Assembly: GCF_900091435.1 (NCBI RefSeq)
Contig: NZ_FMCS01000006.1
Span: 62,001-126,000, forward strand
Reading direction: 5' to 3'
From: Micromonospora chaiyaphumensis
GTDB lineage: Bacteria > Actinomycetota > Actinomycetes > Mycobacteriales > Micromonosporaceae
Length of the DNA stretch: 64,000 bases
The position numbers were made by a program, and so were the translations under genes. Below, piece by piece: positions 41,860 to 50,962 of this stretch (within the stretch, counting starts at the first letter, position 1; each line of letters begins with the position of its first letter). Under the pieces are notes generated by a model. It saw nothing but the letters and a program-made list of their open reading frames with translations, was not told the origin of the DNA and searched no databases.

Positions 41860-42477
41860 ATGGGGGACGTGGTCGACCTGCTGCACCAGACGGTGACCTC
41901 ACCGTGGGTGTACCTGGTGATCATCACGGTCACCGCTGTCGACGCGTTCTTCCCGGCCGTGCCGGGCGAGACCGTGGCCATCACCGCCGGGGTCTTCGCG
42001 GCCGGCGGGGAGCCGAACGTGGTCGGGGTGATCGTGGCCGCCGCGTTCGGCGCGTTCGCGGGCGACCACATCTCGTACGCCATCGGGCGCGGCGGCGGCG
42101 CGCACCGGCTGGCCCGGCTGCCCGTCGACAGCCGGCGCCGGGCCGGTTCGGAGTGGGCCCGGCGGGCGGTCGACCGGCGGGGCGGGATCATCCTGACCAC
42201 CTCCCGGTACGTCCCCGGTGGCCGCACCGCGGTCACCCTGACGATGGGCGCGGTCCGCTACCCGTTCCGCTCCTTCCTCATGTACGACGCACTGGCCTGC
42301 GGCACCTGGGGCAGCTACTGCGGGTTGCTCGGCTACTTCGGCGGGCTGGCCTTCGAGCACAACCCCGTCCAGGGCCTGCTCGCCGGCGTGGGCCTCTCGG
42401 TGGCGGTCACCGGCCTGTTCGAGGCGGTCCGCTGGGCCCGCCGCCGCGCCCGCGCCCGCGCCACCGCAGGCCGCTGA
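41860..42477 (+). CDS. DedA family membrane protein (copy 1)
   Basis: A 205-residue DedA/SNARE-associated family protein with about five hydrophobic segments. The family's acidic-Pro motif appears as DAFFPAVPGETVAITAGVFA near residue 30, and the Arg/Gly amphipathic motif as TTSRYVPGGRTAVTLTMGAV near residue 110. Members are flippase-like proteins acting on phospholipids or undecaprenyl phosphate. A close paralogue lies at 44446-45123 beyond the two-component genes. Confidence 0.9.
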   Translation: MGDVVDLLHQTVTSPWVYLVIITVTAVDAFFPAVPGETVAITAGVFAAGGEPNVVGVIVAAAFGAFAGDHISYAIGRGGGAHRLARLPVDSRRRAGSEWARRAVDRRGGIILTTSRYVPGGRTAVTLTMGAVRYPFRSFLMYDALACGTWGSYCGLLGYFGGLAFEHNPVQGLLAGVGLSVAVTGLFEAVRWARRRARARATAGR

Positions 42478-42486
42478 GCCCGGATC

Positions 42487-43134
42487 TCACTCCGCCAACA
42501 GGTCGGCGTCGTGGACCAGGATGGCGAGCTGGACCCGGTTGGCCACGCCGAGCTTGGCCAGCGCGCGACTGACGTGCGTCTTCACGGTCGCCTCGCTCGT
42601 GCCCAGCCGGCGGGCCACGTCGGCGTTCGCGTCGCCGCGGGCCACCTCCCGGACGATCGCCGCCTCCCGGCCGGTGAGCCGGGCCAGCCGCTGCCGCGCG
42701 GCTTCCCGCCGGGCCGGGCCGCGTTCGGCGAACGAGCTGATCAACCGCCGGGTCACCGTCGGGGCGAGCATGGCGTTGCCGGCCGCGACGGTCCGCACGG
42801 CGGCCGCGAGCTCCCGGGGCGGGGTGTCCTTGAGCAGGAAGCCGACCGCGCCGGCGCGCAGCGCGGCGTGCACGTACTCGTCCCGGTCGAAGGTGGTGAG
42901 CATGACGACCCGGGGCCCCTCGGCCACGATCCGGGGCGCGGCCGCCAGCCCGTCGGTGCCGGGCATGCGGACGTCCAGCAGCACCACGTCGGGCCGCAGC
43001 CGGACGGCGGCGGCCAGCGCCTCGTCCCCGTCGGCCGCCTCGCCGACCACCGCGATGTCCGGCGCGGCCTCCAGGATCAGCCGCAGTCCGGCGCGGACCA
43101 ACTGCTCGTCGTCGGCGATCAGGGTACGGATCAC
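42487..43134 (-). CDS. two-component response regulator, NarL/LuxR family
   Basis: A 215-residue regulator. The receiver has Asp8/Asp9 and the phosphoacceptor Asp54 in DVVLLDVRMPGTDGL, and Lys in GFLLKDTPP. The output domain is a LuxR helix-turn-helix: LTGREAAIVREVARGDANAD, VARRLGTSEATVKTHVSRAL. The GTG start overlaps the stop of the kinase gene by four bases. Target genes are unknown; the neighbouring DedA genes are candidates. Confidence 0.95.
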   Translation of the reverse strand: MIRTLIADDEQLVRAGLRLILEAAPDIAVVGEAADGDEALAAAVRLRPDVVLLDVRMPGTDGLAAAPRIVAEGPRVVMLTTFDRDEYVHAALRAGAVGFLLKDTPPRELAAAVRTVAAGNAMLAPTVTRRLISSFAERGPARREAARQRLARLTGREAAIVREVARGDANADVARRLGTSEATVKTHVSRALAKLGVANRVQLAILVHDADLLAE

Positions 43135-44285
43135 GGCAGCTCCTCGACCGGCACGAGCGCCCGCAGCAGGAAACCGCCGTCGGCGGTCGCGCCGGCCGAC
43201 AGCCGCCCGCCGGCCAGTTCGACCCGCTCGCGCAGCCCGACCAGACCGAGCCCCGCGCCGGGCAGGGCGGGGCCGGGCCGGGTGGCCGGGCCGTTGCGGA
43301 CGGCGACCTCGATCCCGTCGGGCAGGTGCCGCAGGCGTACGGTGACCGCCGCGTCCGGGGCATGCTTGCGCACATTCGTCAGCCCCTCCTGGACCACCCG
43401 GTGCACGGTCCGGGCCACCGCACCCGGCACCGGCCCGGGCGATCCCTCGTCCCGCCGGTCCACCCGGAGGCCGGCCGCGCGGGAGTCGGTCACGAGCTCG
43501 TCGACCGCGTCCAGTCCGGCGGCCGGGAGCGGGGTGCCGCCGGTGGCCGGCTGGCGCAGTACGCCGAGCACCTCACGCAGGTCGGTCAGCGCCGCCCGGC
43601 CGGTGGAGCGGATCAGCGCGGCCGCCTCGACGGTGGCCGGATCGGCGGCGGTCACCTCCAGCGCCCCGGCGTGCACCACCATGAGCGAGACGCGGTGCGC
43701 CACCACGTCGTGCATCTCCCGGGCGATCCGGGCCCGCTCCTCGGCGCGTACCCGGTCGGCCTGCGCCTCCTGCTCGCGTTCCAGCCGCTCGGCGCGGTCC
43801 CGGAGCGCGGCCAGGGTGTCCCGCCGCGCCTGGATCCACAGGCCGGCGAGCAGCGGGAAGACCACCAGCCAGGCGAAGAGCGCCGTGGCGTTGGCGCCGG
43901 TCGCGGTGGTCAACCGGCGCTCGCCGCCGACCGCGACGCCGACCAGCACCCCGAGCAGGGCGACGAGGCCCGCTCCGAGCAGGTGACCGGCGAGCCGCCG
44001 ACCGCGCAGCCCGACCCCGGCCCGCCAGGAGGCCAGGACGGCGGCCGGCCAGGCGGCCAGGACGACCCAGCCGACCGCCGCCGCGGCGACCAGCGGCCAG
44101 CGGCGGGCCGTGCCGGCGGCGGCTCCCGAGGCCAGCGCCACGACCAGCACCAGCAGCCGGGGCAGCGGCGAGCGCACGCCCAGCGCACCGGTCGCCGACG
44201 CCCAGGTGGCGGCAGCCACGAGCCCGGCGAGCATCAGCGGCGTGTGCTGCTCGGCCCGCCGGAGCAGGGTGGCGCGGGTGGTCAC
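43131..44285 (-). CDS. two-component sensor histidine kinase, HisKA_3 (NarL partner) family
   Basis: A 384-residue membrane kinase. About five hydrophobic segments occupy residues 15-150 with almost no exported domain, so the signal is probably sensed in the membrane. The dimerisation helix follows (AALRDRAERLEREQEAQADR) with His192 in REMHDVVAHRVSLMVVHAGA. The ATPase region shows RVVQEGLTNVRKHAPDAAVT and GAGLGLVGLRERVELAGGRL. It is co-transcribed with the response regulator. Confidence 0.94.
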   Translation of the reverse strand: MTTRATLLRRAEQHTPLMLAGLVAAATWASATGALGVRSPLPRLLVLVVALASGAAAGTARRWPLVAAAAVGWVVLAAWPAAVLASWRAGVGLRGRRLAGHLLGAGLVALLGVLVGVAVGGERRLTTATGANATALFAWLVVFPLLAGLWIQARRDTLAALRDRAERLEREQEAQADRVRAEERARIAREMHDVVAHRVSLMVVHAGALEVTAADPATVEAAALIRSTGRAALTDLREVLGVLRQPATGGTPLPAAGLDAVDELVTDSRAAGLRVDRRDEGSPGPVPGAVARTVHRVVQEGLTNVRKHAPDAAVTVRLRHLPDGIEVAVRNGPATRPGPALPGAGLGLVGLRERVELAGGRLSAGATADGGFLLRALVPVEELP

Positions 44286-44445
44286 GCGGCGAGCCTAGGT
44301 CGGGCCGGCTCGCGATGGCGCGTACCTCCGGGTGGGTTGGGGGCCGACCCCGACGGCCCGTCGGGGTACGACGCGACGAAAGTGACCCCCGCCGGCCGAC
44401 CGACGACAGATGGCGGGGACGGGCGGCGCGACAAGCATCGGGGCC

Positions 44446-45123
44446 ATGGATTCCGTGCTCGGCCTGCTCCACCAGACCATGTCCTCGCCCTGGGTCTACC
44501 TGGCGCTGTTCACCATCGCGGTGGTCGACGGCTTCTTCCCGGTGGTGCCGAGCGAGACCGCCGTGATCACCGCCGGGGTGTTCGCCGCCACCGGCCAGCC
44601 GGACCTGCCGCTGGTGGTCGGAGTGGCCGCGCTCGGTGCGCTCGTCGGCGACCACGTCTCGTACGCGATCGGCCGGCACGGCGGCGGCCGGCTGCTGGCC
44701 CGGCTCCCGGCGGCCGGTCCGGCTGGCGACCCGGGCGAGGAGGGCCGGGCCGGTCGTGGGAGCCGGCGGAGGGCCGCGGTGGAGCGGGCCCGGCGGGGTA
44801 TCGCGACGCGCGGCGGGCTGATCCTCACCGTGGCCCGCTACGTCCCGGGTGGACGGACCGCGGTCACCCTGACCATGGGGGCGACCCGGTTCCCCCGGCG
44901 GCGGTTCCTCGCCTTCGACGCGCTGGCCGCCGCCTCCTGGGGCGTCTACTCGGCGCTGGTCGGCTACCTCGGCGGGCTCGCCTTCGAGCAGGACCCGGTG
45001 CGCGGGCTGCTGCTCGGGCTGGGGCTGGCCCTGACCCTCACCGTGGTCGTGGAGGCGGTGCGGTGGGCGAGGGGCCGGCGGGCGGCGCGCGCGAGGGTCA
45101 GCCGGCCGGCGGGTGCCAGGTGA
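44446..45123 (+). CDS. DedA family membrane protein (copy 2)
   Basis: A 225-residue paralogue of the protein at 41860-42477: LHQTMSSPWVYLALFTIAVV, DGFFPVVPSETAVITAGVFA, TVARYVPGGRTAVTLTMGAT and SALVGYLGGLAFEQDPVRG align almost without gaps. It differs by a Gly/Arg-rich insertion near residue 100. ATG at 44446 is chosen because it matches the start of copy 1; the frame is open to 44410. Its 3' end overlaps the tetR gene by 26 bp on the opposite strand. Confidence 0.88.
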   Translation: MDSVLGLLHQTMSSPWVYLALFTIAVVDGFFPVVPSETAVITAGVFAATGQPDLPLVVGVAALGALVGDHVSYAIGRHGGGRLLARLPAAGPAGDPGEEGRAGRGSRRRAAVERARRGIATRGGLILTVARYVPGGRTAVTLTMGATRFPRRRFLAFDALAAASWGVYSALVGYLGGLAFEQDPVRGLLLGLGLALTLTVVVEAVRWARGRRAARARVSRPAGAR

Positions 45124-45748
45124 CGCCGCGCAGCAGCTGGTCGGCGCCCAGCCAGGCCACGTTCATCATCCGGGTCGCGGTCTTCTCCGGGTCCGCCTCC
45201 GGGTGGTCGGCCAGCCAGTCCGCCAGCGACTCGGTGGCGCCCACCAGGGCGTACGCGACGACCTCCAGGTCGGTGACGCCGACCTCGCGGCCCTTGGCGC
45301 GCAGCGCGTGGTCCAGCATCCCGGCGACCACCTCGACGAGCCGGCCGCGCATGGTGGTCAGCTCGGCGGCGAACGGCTGCTCGCCGCGGGCCTGCCGGTA
45401 GAGGACGGCCCAGCCGTCCCGGTGCGCGCCCACGAAGCCGAAGAACGCGCGCAGCCCGCGCCAGAGCCGCTCGTCCGCGGGCAGGTCGGGCGCCGCCGCC
45501 CCGGCGATGGCCTCCATCATCCGGGTGCCCTCGCGGTGCAGGCAGGCGACGAAGAGTTCTTCCTTCGTGCCCAGATACGCGTAGACCATCGGCTTGGAGA
45601 TGCCGGCGTCGTCGGCGATCTCGTCCATGCTGGCCGCGTGAAAACCCCGGCGGGAGAACACCTTGACCGCCGCGTCGAGCATCTGCTGCTCACGCACGGC
45701 GCGGGGAAGGCGCTTGAAGGTCGGTGTGCTGGACACCCTTGCGAGCAT
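45098..45748 (-). CDS. TetR family transcriptional regulator
   Basis: A 216-residue regulator. The helix-turn-helix is VREQQMLDAAVKVFSRRGFH, AASMDEIADDAGISKPMVYA, YLGTKEELF. The ligand-binding part is helical and without a recognisable signature. Start ATG at 45748 is next to the inverted repeat at 45750-45765, so the protein probably represses itself and the divergent SCP2/acyl-CoA dehydrogenase pair. The same repeat sits upstream of fabG4. A long-chain acyl-CoA ligand is a reasonable guess from the regulon. Confidence 0.92.
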   Translation of the reverse strand: MLARVSSTPTFKRLPRAVREQQMLDAAVKVFSRRGFHAASMDEIADDAGISKPMVYAYLGTKEELFVACLHREGTRMMEAIAGAAAPDLPADERLWRGLRAFFGFVGAHRDGWAVLYRQARGEQPFAAELTTMRGRLVEVVAGMLDHALRAKGREVGVTDLEVVAYALVGATESLADWLADHPEADPEKTATRMMNVAWLGADQLLRGVTWHPPAG

Positions 45749-45749
45749 A

Positions 45750-45765
45750 CCTACTCGTGCGTAGG
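45750..45765. promoter_or_regulatory. putative TetR operator in the tetR/SCP2 divergent promoter
   Basis: The inverted repeat CCTACTCGTGCGTAGG has five-base arms around a six-base centre and lies one base from the tetR start codon. A -10-like TAGGGT (45762-45767) for the rightward gene overlaps its right arm. It matches the fabG4 site at 13 of 16 positions and is followed, like that one, by TACGCC. Confidence 0.7.
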
Positions 45766-45813
45766 GTTACGCCAGAGTAACCAAAGTCGGCTCGCCCGAG
45801 AGGTGCATCCCCC

Positions 45814-46266
45814 ATGAGTGACTTCGACCCGGCCAACTTCGCGAACGTCGGCCCGAAGGAGTTCGCGCAGCTGGTCAAGTCCACCCCCGACGACAAGATC
45901 GCCGAGATCATGTCCGGCGACCTGCGCGGCAAGATCTTGAGCGAGGTCTTCAACCGGATGCCGACGCTGTTCCGGGCCGACCGGGCCGGCTCGACCAACG
46001 CGGTCATCCACTGGAACATCACGGGCCGCCCCGACGGTGGCACCGACACCTACGAGATCGTCATCGAGAACGGCACCTGCTCCGTCTCCGAGACCCCGAG
46101 CCGGGACCCGAAGCTCAGCCTCACCATGGGCCCGGTCGAGTTCCTGAAGATCGTCTCCGGTGGCGGCAACCCCGTCATGATGTTCATGACCGGCAAGCTG
46201 AAGGCCAAGGGCGACCTGGGCCTCGCGGCGAACATCGCCAACCTGTTCGACATCCCCAAGGCCTGA
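45814..46266 (+). CDS. SCP2 sterol-binding domain protein
   Basis: A 150-residue lipid-binding protein. It shows EIMSGDLRGKILSEVFNRMP, WNITGRPDGGTDTYEIVIEN and the characteristic SCP2 end DPKLSLTMGPVEFLKIVSGG, NPVMMFMTGKLKAKGDLGLA. SCP2 domains carry acyl chains or sterols. It is followed after one base by an acyl-CoA dehydrogenase gene, suggesting that it delivers substrate to that enzyme. Confidence 0.92.
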   Translation: MSDFDPANFANVGPKEFAQLVKSTPDDKIAEIMSGDLRGKILSEVFNRMPTLFRADRAGSTNAVIHWNITGRPDGGTDTYEIVIENGTCSVSETPSRDPKLSLTMGPVEFLKIVSGGGNPVMMFMTGKLKAKGDLGLAANIANLFDIPKA

Positions 46267-46267
46267 G

Positions 46268-47482
46268 ATGGCCGAGTTCTCGCTCGACCTGAACGAGGAA
46301 CAGCGGGACCTTCGCGACTGGGTGCACGGCTTCGCGGCCGAGGTCGTGCGCCCGGCCGCGGCCGAGTGGGACGCCCGGGAGGAGACTCCCTGGCCGATCA
46401 TCCAGGAGGCGGCGAAGGTCGGCCTGTACGGCTTCGAGTTCCTCGCCACCTGCTGGGCCGACCCCACCGGGCTCTCCCTGCCGATCGCCAGCGAGGAGCT
46501 GTTCTGGGGTGACGCCGGCATCGGCCTGAGCATCTTCGGCACCTCGCTGGCCGTCGCCGCCATCTACGGCGCCGGCACCCCCGACCAGCTCGTCGAGTGG
46601 GTGCCGCAGTGCTTCGGCGACGTCGACCAGCCGGCCGTCGCCGCGTTCTGCACCACCGAGCCGGAGGCCGGCTCCGACGTCGGGTCGATGCGGAGCCGGG
46701 CGGTCTACGACGCGGCCACCGACGAGTGGGTGCTCAACGGGCAGAAGGCGTACGCCACCAACGGCGGCATCGCCGGCGTGCACGTGGTCACCGCCTCGGT
46801 CGAGCCCGACCTGGGCTCGCGGGGGCAGGCCGCGTTCGTCGTGCCGCCCGGCACGCCGGGGCTCACCGCCACCCGCAAGCTGCGCAAGCTCGGGCTGCGC
46901 GCCTCGCACACCGCCGACGTCTTCCTCGACGACGTACGGGTCCCGGGGCGCTGCCTGCTCGGCGGCAAGGAGGCGCTCGACGAGCGGCTGGCCCGGGCAC
47001 GCACCGGCCAGCGCGCCTCCAGCCAGGCGGCCATGCGCACGTTCGAACTGTCCCGCCCGACCGTCGGCGCGCAGGCCCTCGGCGTGGCCCGCGCCGCGTA
47101 CGAGTACGCCCTCGACTACGCCAAGGAGCGGGTCCAGTTCGGCCGCCCGATCATCGAGAACCAGGCGGTCGCGTTCGCGCTCGCCGACATGAAGATGGAG
47201 ATCGACGCGGCCCGGCTGCTGGTCTGGCGGGCGTCCTGGATGGGCCGCAACAACCGGCCGTTCACCGCGGGCGAGGGCTCGATGTCCAAGCTCAAGGCCG
47301 GCGAGGTGGCCATCTCCGTGACCGACCGTGCCGTCCAGCTCCTCGGCGGCGCCGGCTTCCTGCGCGACCACCCGGTCGAGCGGTGGTACCGGGACGCCAA
47401 GATCTACACCATCTTCGAGGGCACTTCCGAGATCCAGCGGCTGGTCATCTCCCGGGCCATCTCCGGCATGCAGATCCGCTGA
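46268..47482 (+). CDS. acyl-CoA dehydrogenase
   Basis: A 404-residue flavoenzyme of the acyl-CoA dehydrogenase family. The FAD-binding segment AAFCTTEPEAGSDVGSMRSR, then VLNGQKAYATNGGIAGVHV, lies in the middle beta-domain; RVQFGRPIIENQAVAFALAD and VQLLGGAGFLRDHPVERWYR are typical of the C-terminal helices. IYTIFEGTSEIQRLVISRAI carries the catalytic Glu. It lies one base after the SCP2 gene and ends at a strong terminator. Confidence 0.94.
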   Translation: MAEFSLDLNEEQRDLRDWVHGFAAEVVRPAAAEWDAREETPWPIIQEAAKVGLYGFEFLATCWADPTGLSLPIASEELFWGDAGIGLSIFGTSLAVAAIYGAGTPDQLVEWVPQCFGDVDQPAVAAFCTTEPEAGSDVGSMRSRAVYDAATDEWVLNGQKAYATNGGIAGVHVVTASVEPDLGSRGQAAFVVPPGTPGLTATRKLRKLGLRASHTADVFLDDVRVPGRCLLGGKEALDERLARARTGQRASSQAAMRTFELSRPTVGAQALGVARAAYEYALDYAKERVQFGRPIIENQAVAFALADMKMEIDAARLLVWRASWMGRNNRPFTAGEGSMSKLKAGEVAISVTDRAVQLLGGAGFLRDHPVERWYRDAKIYTIFEGTSEIQRLVISRAISGMQIR

Positions 47483-47497
47483 TCGCCGGCGTACGCC

Positions 47498-47536
47498 GGC
47501 CCGACCCGCGACGGTACCGCCGCCGCGGGTCGGGCC
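47498..47536 (+). terminator. hairpin terminator after the acyl-CoA dehydrogenase
   Basis: A 13-bp stem (47498-47510 with 47524-47536) and a 13-base loop, starting 16 bases after the stop codon. A shorter palindrome, CCGGCGTACGCCGG, precedes it. Confidence 0.85.
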
Positions 47537-47647
47537 GCCGGTCCGCGCTTCGCATTCCGCAGGCTGGGCAAGTGATCACGTGGACTGGGCCCGGCGCCGC
47601 CCCGGGTGCATGATCGGGAGAACACGAACGCGAAGGAGGGTTGCGAC

Positions 47648-49213
47648 TTGGACCTGCCGTTCATCGTCGCCACGCTGACCCGACGCGGACTGCTCAACCC
47701 GGGCCGCCCGATCCGGGTGGCCTCCCAGCTCAACGCCCTGCGCCGGTGGGGCTGGAGCCTCGCCGGAGAGCTGCGCCAGGCCGCCGCGCGCGACCCGGGG
47801 CGGACCGCCGTCGTCGACGAGCACGGCGCCTCGCTGACCTACCAGGAACTGCTGGACCGGTCGGAACGGCTGGCCCGGTCGCTGCGGGCCGGGCTCGGCG
47901 TGCAGGCCGGCGACCGGGTGGGCGTGCTCTGCCGCAACCACCACGGCCTCATCGAGGTGATCGTCGCCGCCATGCTGCTGGGCGCGGACGCCGTACTCGT
48001 CAACACCGGTCTCTCCGCCGCCCAGCTGGCCACCGTGGCCGAGGAGCAGAACCTGCGCGTGCTGGTGCACGACGCCGAGTTCGCCGAGCGGATCCTCGGT
48101 CTCCCCGCCGACCTGCACCGGGTCGACGAGCGCCGCCAGGAGGAGCTGATCGCCGGCGCGCTGCCCGGTGACCAGCTCCAGCCGCCGGAGCGGGACGGCC
48201 GGACCATCGTGCTCACCTCCGGCACCACCGGCGCGCCCAAGGGCGCCCGCCGGCCCACACCGCACGGCTTCGGCCCGCTGGTGTCCATCATCGACCGGAT
48301 CCCGCTGCACGTCCACGACACCGTGCTGATCGCCGCGCCGATCTTCCACACCTGGGGGTACGCAGCCCTCCAGGTGTCGTTCGCGCTGCGCGCCACGATC
48401 GTGCTGCACCGGCGGTTCGACCCGGCCGCCACGCTGGCCGCCCTGGCGGGGCAGCCCTGTGACGCGCTCTTCGCCGTACCGGTGATGCTGCAACGGCTCA
48501 TGGAGGTGCCACCGCCTGAGCCCCGGCCGCCGCTCAAGGTGGTCGCGGTGAGCGGCTCCGCGCTACCCGGCGGCCTGGCCACCGCGTTCATGGACCGCTT
48601 CGGCGACGTCCTGCACAACCTCTACGGTTCGACCGAGGTGTCCTGGGCCTCCATCGCCGGCCCGGCGGAACTGCGCGCGGCCCCCACCACGGCGGGCCGC
48701 CCGCCGCACGGCACCCGGCTCGAGATCGTGGACGACGCCGGCGAACCGGTCCGGGACGGCCGGGTGGGCCGGATCTTCGTGGGCAACGAGATGCTCTTCG
48801 AGGGATACACCACGGGGGCCGGCCGGGAGAGCCGCGACGGCCTGCTCGACACCGGCGACCTGGGCCGGATGAACGCCGACGGGCTGCTCTTCGTCGACGG
48901 GCGGGCCGACGACATGATCGTCTCCGGTGGGGAGAACGTCTTCCCGTCCGAGGTGGAGGATCTGATCGCCCGGCTGCCGCAGGTCCGCGAGGTCGCCGTG
49001 ATCGGCGTGCCCGACCCGGAGTACGGCCAGCGGCTCGCCGCGTTCCTGGCCCTGCACCCCGGTGAGACGCTCGACCCGGAGGCGGTCCGCGAGTACGTGC
49101 GGCACTACCTGGCCCGCTTCTCCGTGCCCCGCGACGTCGTGTTCGTGAAGTACCTGCCGCGCAACGCCACCGGCAAGGTGCTCAGCCGCGAACTGCGCCG
49201 CTACTACGGCTGA
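47648..49213 (+). CDS. acyl-CoA synthetase (AMP-forming, long-chain fatty-acid-CoA ligase-like)
   Basis: A 521-residue ANL-superfamily ligase. The P-loop is TIVLTSGTTGAPKGARRP, the A4/A5 region IFHTWGYAALQ and NLYGSTEVSWAS, and the hinge LDTGDLGRMNADGLLFVDGR followed by ADDMIVSGGENVFPSEVED; the catalytic Lys is in NATGKVLSREL. The TTG at 47648 has GAAGGAGG eight bases upstream and is preferred; a GTG at 47606 is in frame but lacks such a site. It would activate fatty acids for the enzymes encoded upstream. Confidence 0.92.
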   Translation: MDLPFIVATLTRRGLLNPGRPIRVASQLNALRRWGWSLAGELRQAAARDPGRTAVVDEHGASLTYQELLDRSERLARSLRAGLGVQAGDRVGVLCRNHHGLIEVIVAAMLLGADAVLVNTGLSAAQLATVAEEQNLRVLVHDAEFAERILGLPADLHRVDERRQEELIAGALPGDQLQPPERDGRTIVLTSGTTGAPKGARRPTPHGFGPLVSIIDRIPLHVHDTVLIAAPIFHTWGYAALQVSFALRATIVLHRRFDPAATLAALAGQPCDALFAVPVMLQRLMEVPPPEPRPPLKVVAVSGSALPGGLATAFMDRFGDVLHNLYGSTEVSWASIAGPAELRAAPTTAGRPPHGTRLEIVDDAGEPVRDGRVGRIFVGNEMLFEGYTTGAGRESRDGLLDTGDLGRMNADGLLFVDGRADDMIVSGGENVFPSEVEDLIARLPQVREVAVIGVPDPEYGQRLAAFLALHPGETLDPEAVREYVRHYLARFSVPRDVVFVKYLPRNATGKVLSRELRRYYG

Positions 49214-49311
49214 GGGCCGCCCCACGGGGGACAGACGGCGTGGCACCGCCGGTGGTAGCTTCCGTGCGCCGGCTGTCCCGGCAGTGACTCTCACTCCTCG
49301 GGAGTTCTCAC

Positions 49312-50877
49312 ATGGTGCGACTCCGTCGGCGCTGGGCCCTGGGCCTCCTCCTCGGCGGCGTCTCCGCGACCGCGCTCGGCACCGGTGAGCCCGTGCTGAG
49401 TCGCCGCACCGGCACGCCGGTCCGCCGGCAGTCCTCACCCGTCGAGGTGGAGAACCACGCGGCCGGCGAGCCCTGGTGGCCGCGGGACGACACCCGGGCC
49501 GCCGACGACCGGCTGCGGCAGATCCAGGGGTACGCCTCGACGACCAGCCTCGCCCCCGGCGAGTCCGTGGACTTCCACGTCGCGCTCAACCCGGCCGGCC
49601 GGTTCCGGATCACCGTGCACCGGCTCGGCTGGTACGACGGCGCCGGCGCCCGCACCATGCTGACCAGCCCGCACCTCGACGGCACTCCACAGCCGGTGCC
49701 GCCGGCCGACCCGGACACCGGTGCCATCGCCTGCCGCTGGCCGGTGTCCTGGAGCCTGCGCATCCCCGAGGACTGGACCTCCGGCCTCTACCAGGCGGTC
49801 TTCACCTCCGCCGGCGGCTGGCGCGCCTGCACCCCGTTCGTGGTGCGGGACGACCGGCGGGAGGCCGCGCTCTGCGTGGTGCTGCCGGTGACCACCTGGC
49901 AGGCGTACAACCAGTGGCCGCGGGACCAGCGGTCCGGTACGAGCCTCTACAACGGCTACACGGCCGGCGGGCGGCAGGATCCGGCACTGCGGGCGCGCGA
50001 GGTCTCCTTCGACCGCCCGTACGCCGACACGGGCCAGCCGACCCAGTTCAGCCGGGACAACGACGCCGTCAGGTGGCTGGAGCGCAACCGCTACGACGTC
50101 TCCTACGCGACCAGCTTCGACCTGCACTCGGGCCGGCTCGACCCGCGCCGGCACCGCGGGCTGGTGTTCTGCGGGCACGACGAGTACTGGTCGGCGGAGA
50201 TGCGCCGGGCCACCGAGGCCGGGCTGGCCGGTGGCACCAGCCTCGCCTTCCTCGGCGCCAACAGCGTCTACTGGCACATCCGGGTGCGTCCCTCCGCCGA
50301 CGGCCGCCCCGAGCGGGTCGTCGCCTGCGCCAAGACCACCCCCGACCCGGACGAGGACGCCGCCGGGCCGACGGTGACCTGGCGCGACCTCGACCAGCCC
50401 GAGCAGGCACTGCTCGGTGTCCAGTACAACGGCATCGTCGCCACCCCGCAGCCGCTGGTGGTGCGCTCCGCCGACCACTGGGTGTGGGCGGGCACGGGGG
50501 TGGCCGACGGCGATCGGATCCCCGGGGTGGTCGCCGGCGAGGCGGACGGCGTCCATGCCGCCACCGCCCGGCCGCTCGGGCTCGGCGAGACCCTGCTCAG
50601 CGGGTCGCTCTATCCCGCGCGGCAGGGCGGCCGGCGGATGCAGAGCACCCACGTCTACGAGACGCCGCGGGGCGCCGTGGTCTTCGCCACCGGCACCCTC
50701 GGCTGGACGATGGCGCTCAACCGGCGCGGGCACCGCGACGAGCGGATCGAACGGGCCACCGCAAACGTGCTCGACCGGATGATCGCCGACCCGCCCGCCC
50801 GCTCGGCGCCGGTGAGCGGAACCGACCCGGGGACGGCGGACAAGCCGGGAGCTTCACCCGCCACGACGAACCGCTGA
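49312..50877 (+). CDS. secreted N,N-dimethylformamidase beta-subunit-like protein
   Basis: A 521-residue exported protein. The signal region (RRRWALGLLLGGVSATALGT) is followed by a beta-rich domain (IQGYASTTSLAPGESVDFHV, FRITVHRLGWYDGAGARTM) and the large domain of the DMFase beta C-terminal type: LPVTTWQAYNQWPRDQRSGT, HRGLVFCGHDEYWSAEMRRA, GTSLAFLGANSVYWHIRV and FATGTLGWTMALNRRG. The actual amidase activity is unproven for such secreted members. The last 30 residues are a Ser/Pro/Thr-rich tail. Confidence 0.85.
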   Translation: MVRLRRRWALGLLLGGVSATALGTGEPVLSRRTGTPVRRQSSPVEVENHAAGEPWWPRDDTRAADDRLRQIQGYASTTSLAPGESVDFHVALNPAGRFRITVHRLGWYDGAGARTMLTSPHLDGTPQPVPPADPDTGAIACRWPVSWSLRIPEDWTSGLYQAVFTSAGGWRACTPFVVRDDRREAALCVVLPVTTWQAYNQWPRDQRSGTSLYNGYTAGGRQDPALRAREVSFDRPYADTGQPTQFSRDNDAVRWLERNRYDVSYATSFDLHSGRLDPRRHRGLVFCGHDEYWSAEMRRATEAGLAGGTSLAFLGANSVYWHIRVRPSADGRPERVVACAKTTPDPDEDAAGPTVTWRDLDQPEQALLGVQYNGIVATPQPLVVRSADHWVWAGTGVADGDRIPGVVAGEADGVHAATARPLGLGETLLSGSLYPARQGGRRMQSTHVYETPRGAVVFATGTLGWTMALNRRGHRDERIERATANVLDRMIADPPARSAPVSGTDPGTADKPGASPATTNR

Positions 50878-50962
50878 CCACGAGACCGGGGCTCCAGCCG
50901 AGGGTCGTCGTCGGCCAGCGGCTGTCGCGGCAGACCTTGACGGCGAGGAACGGTGGATCCCG

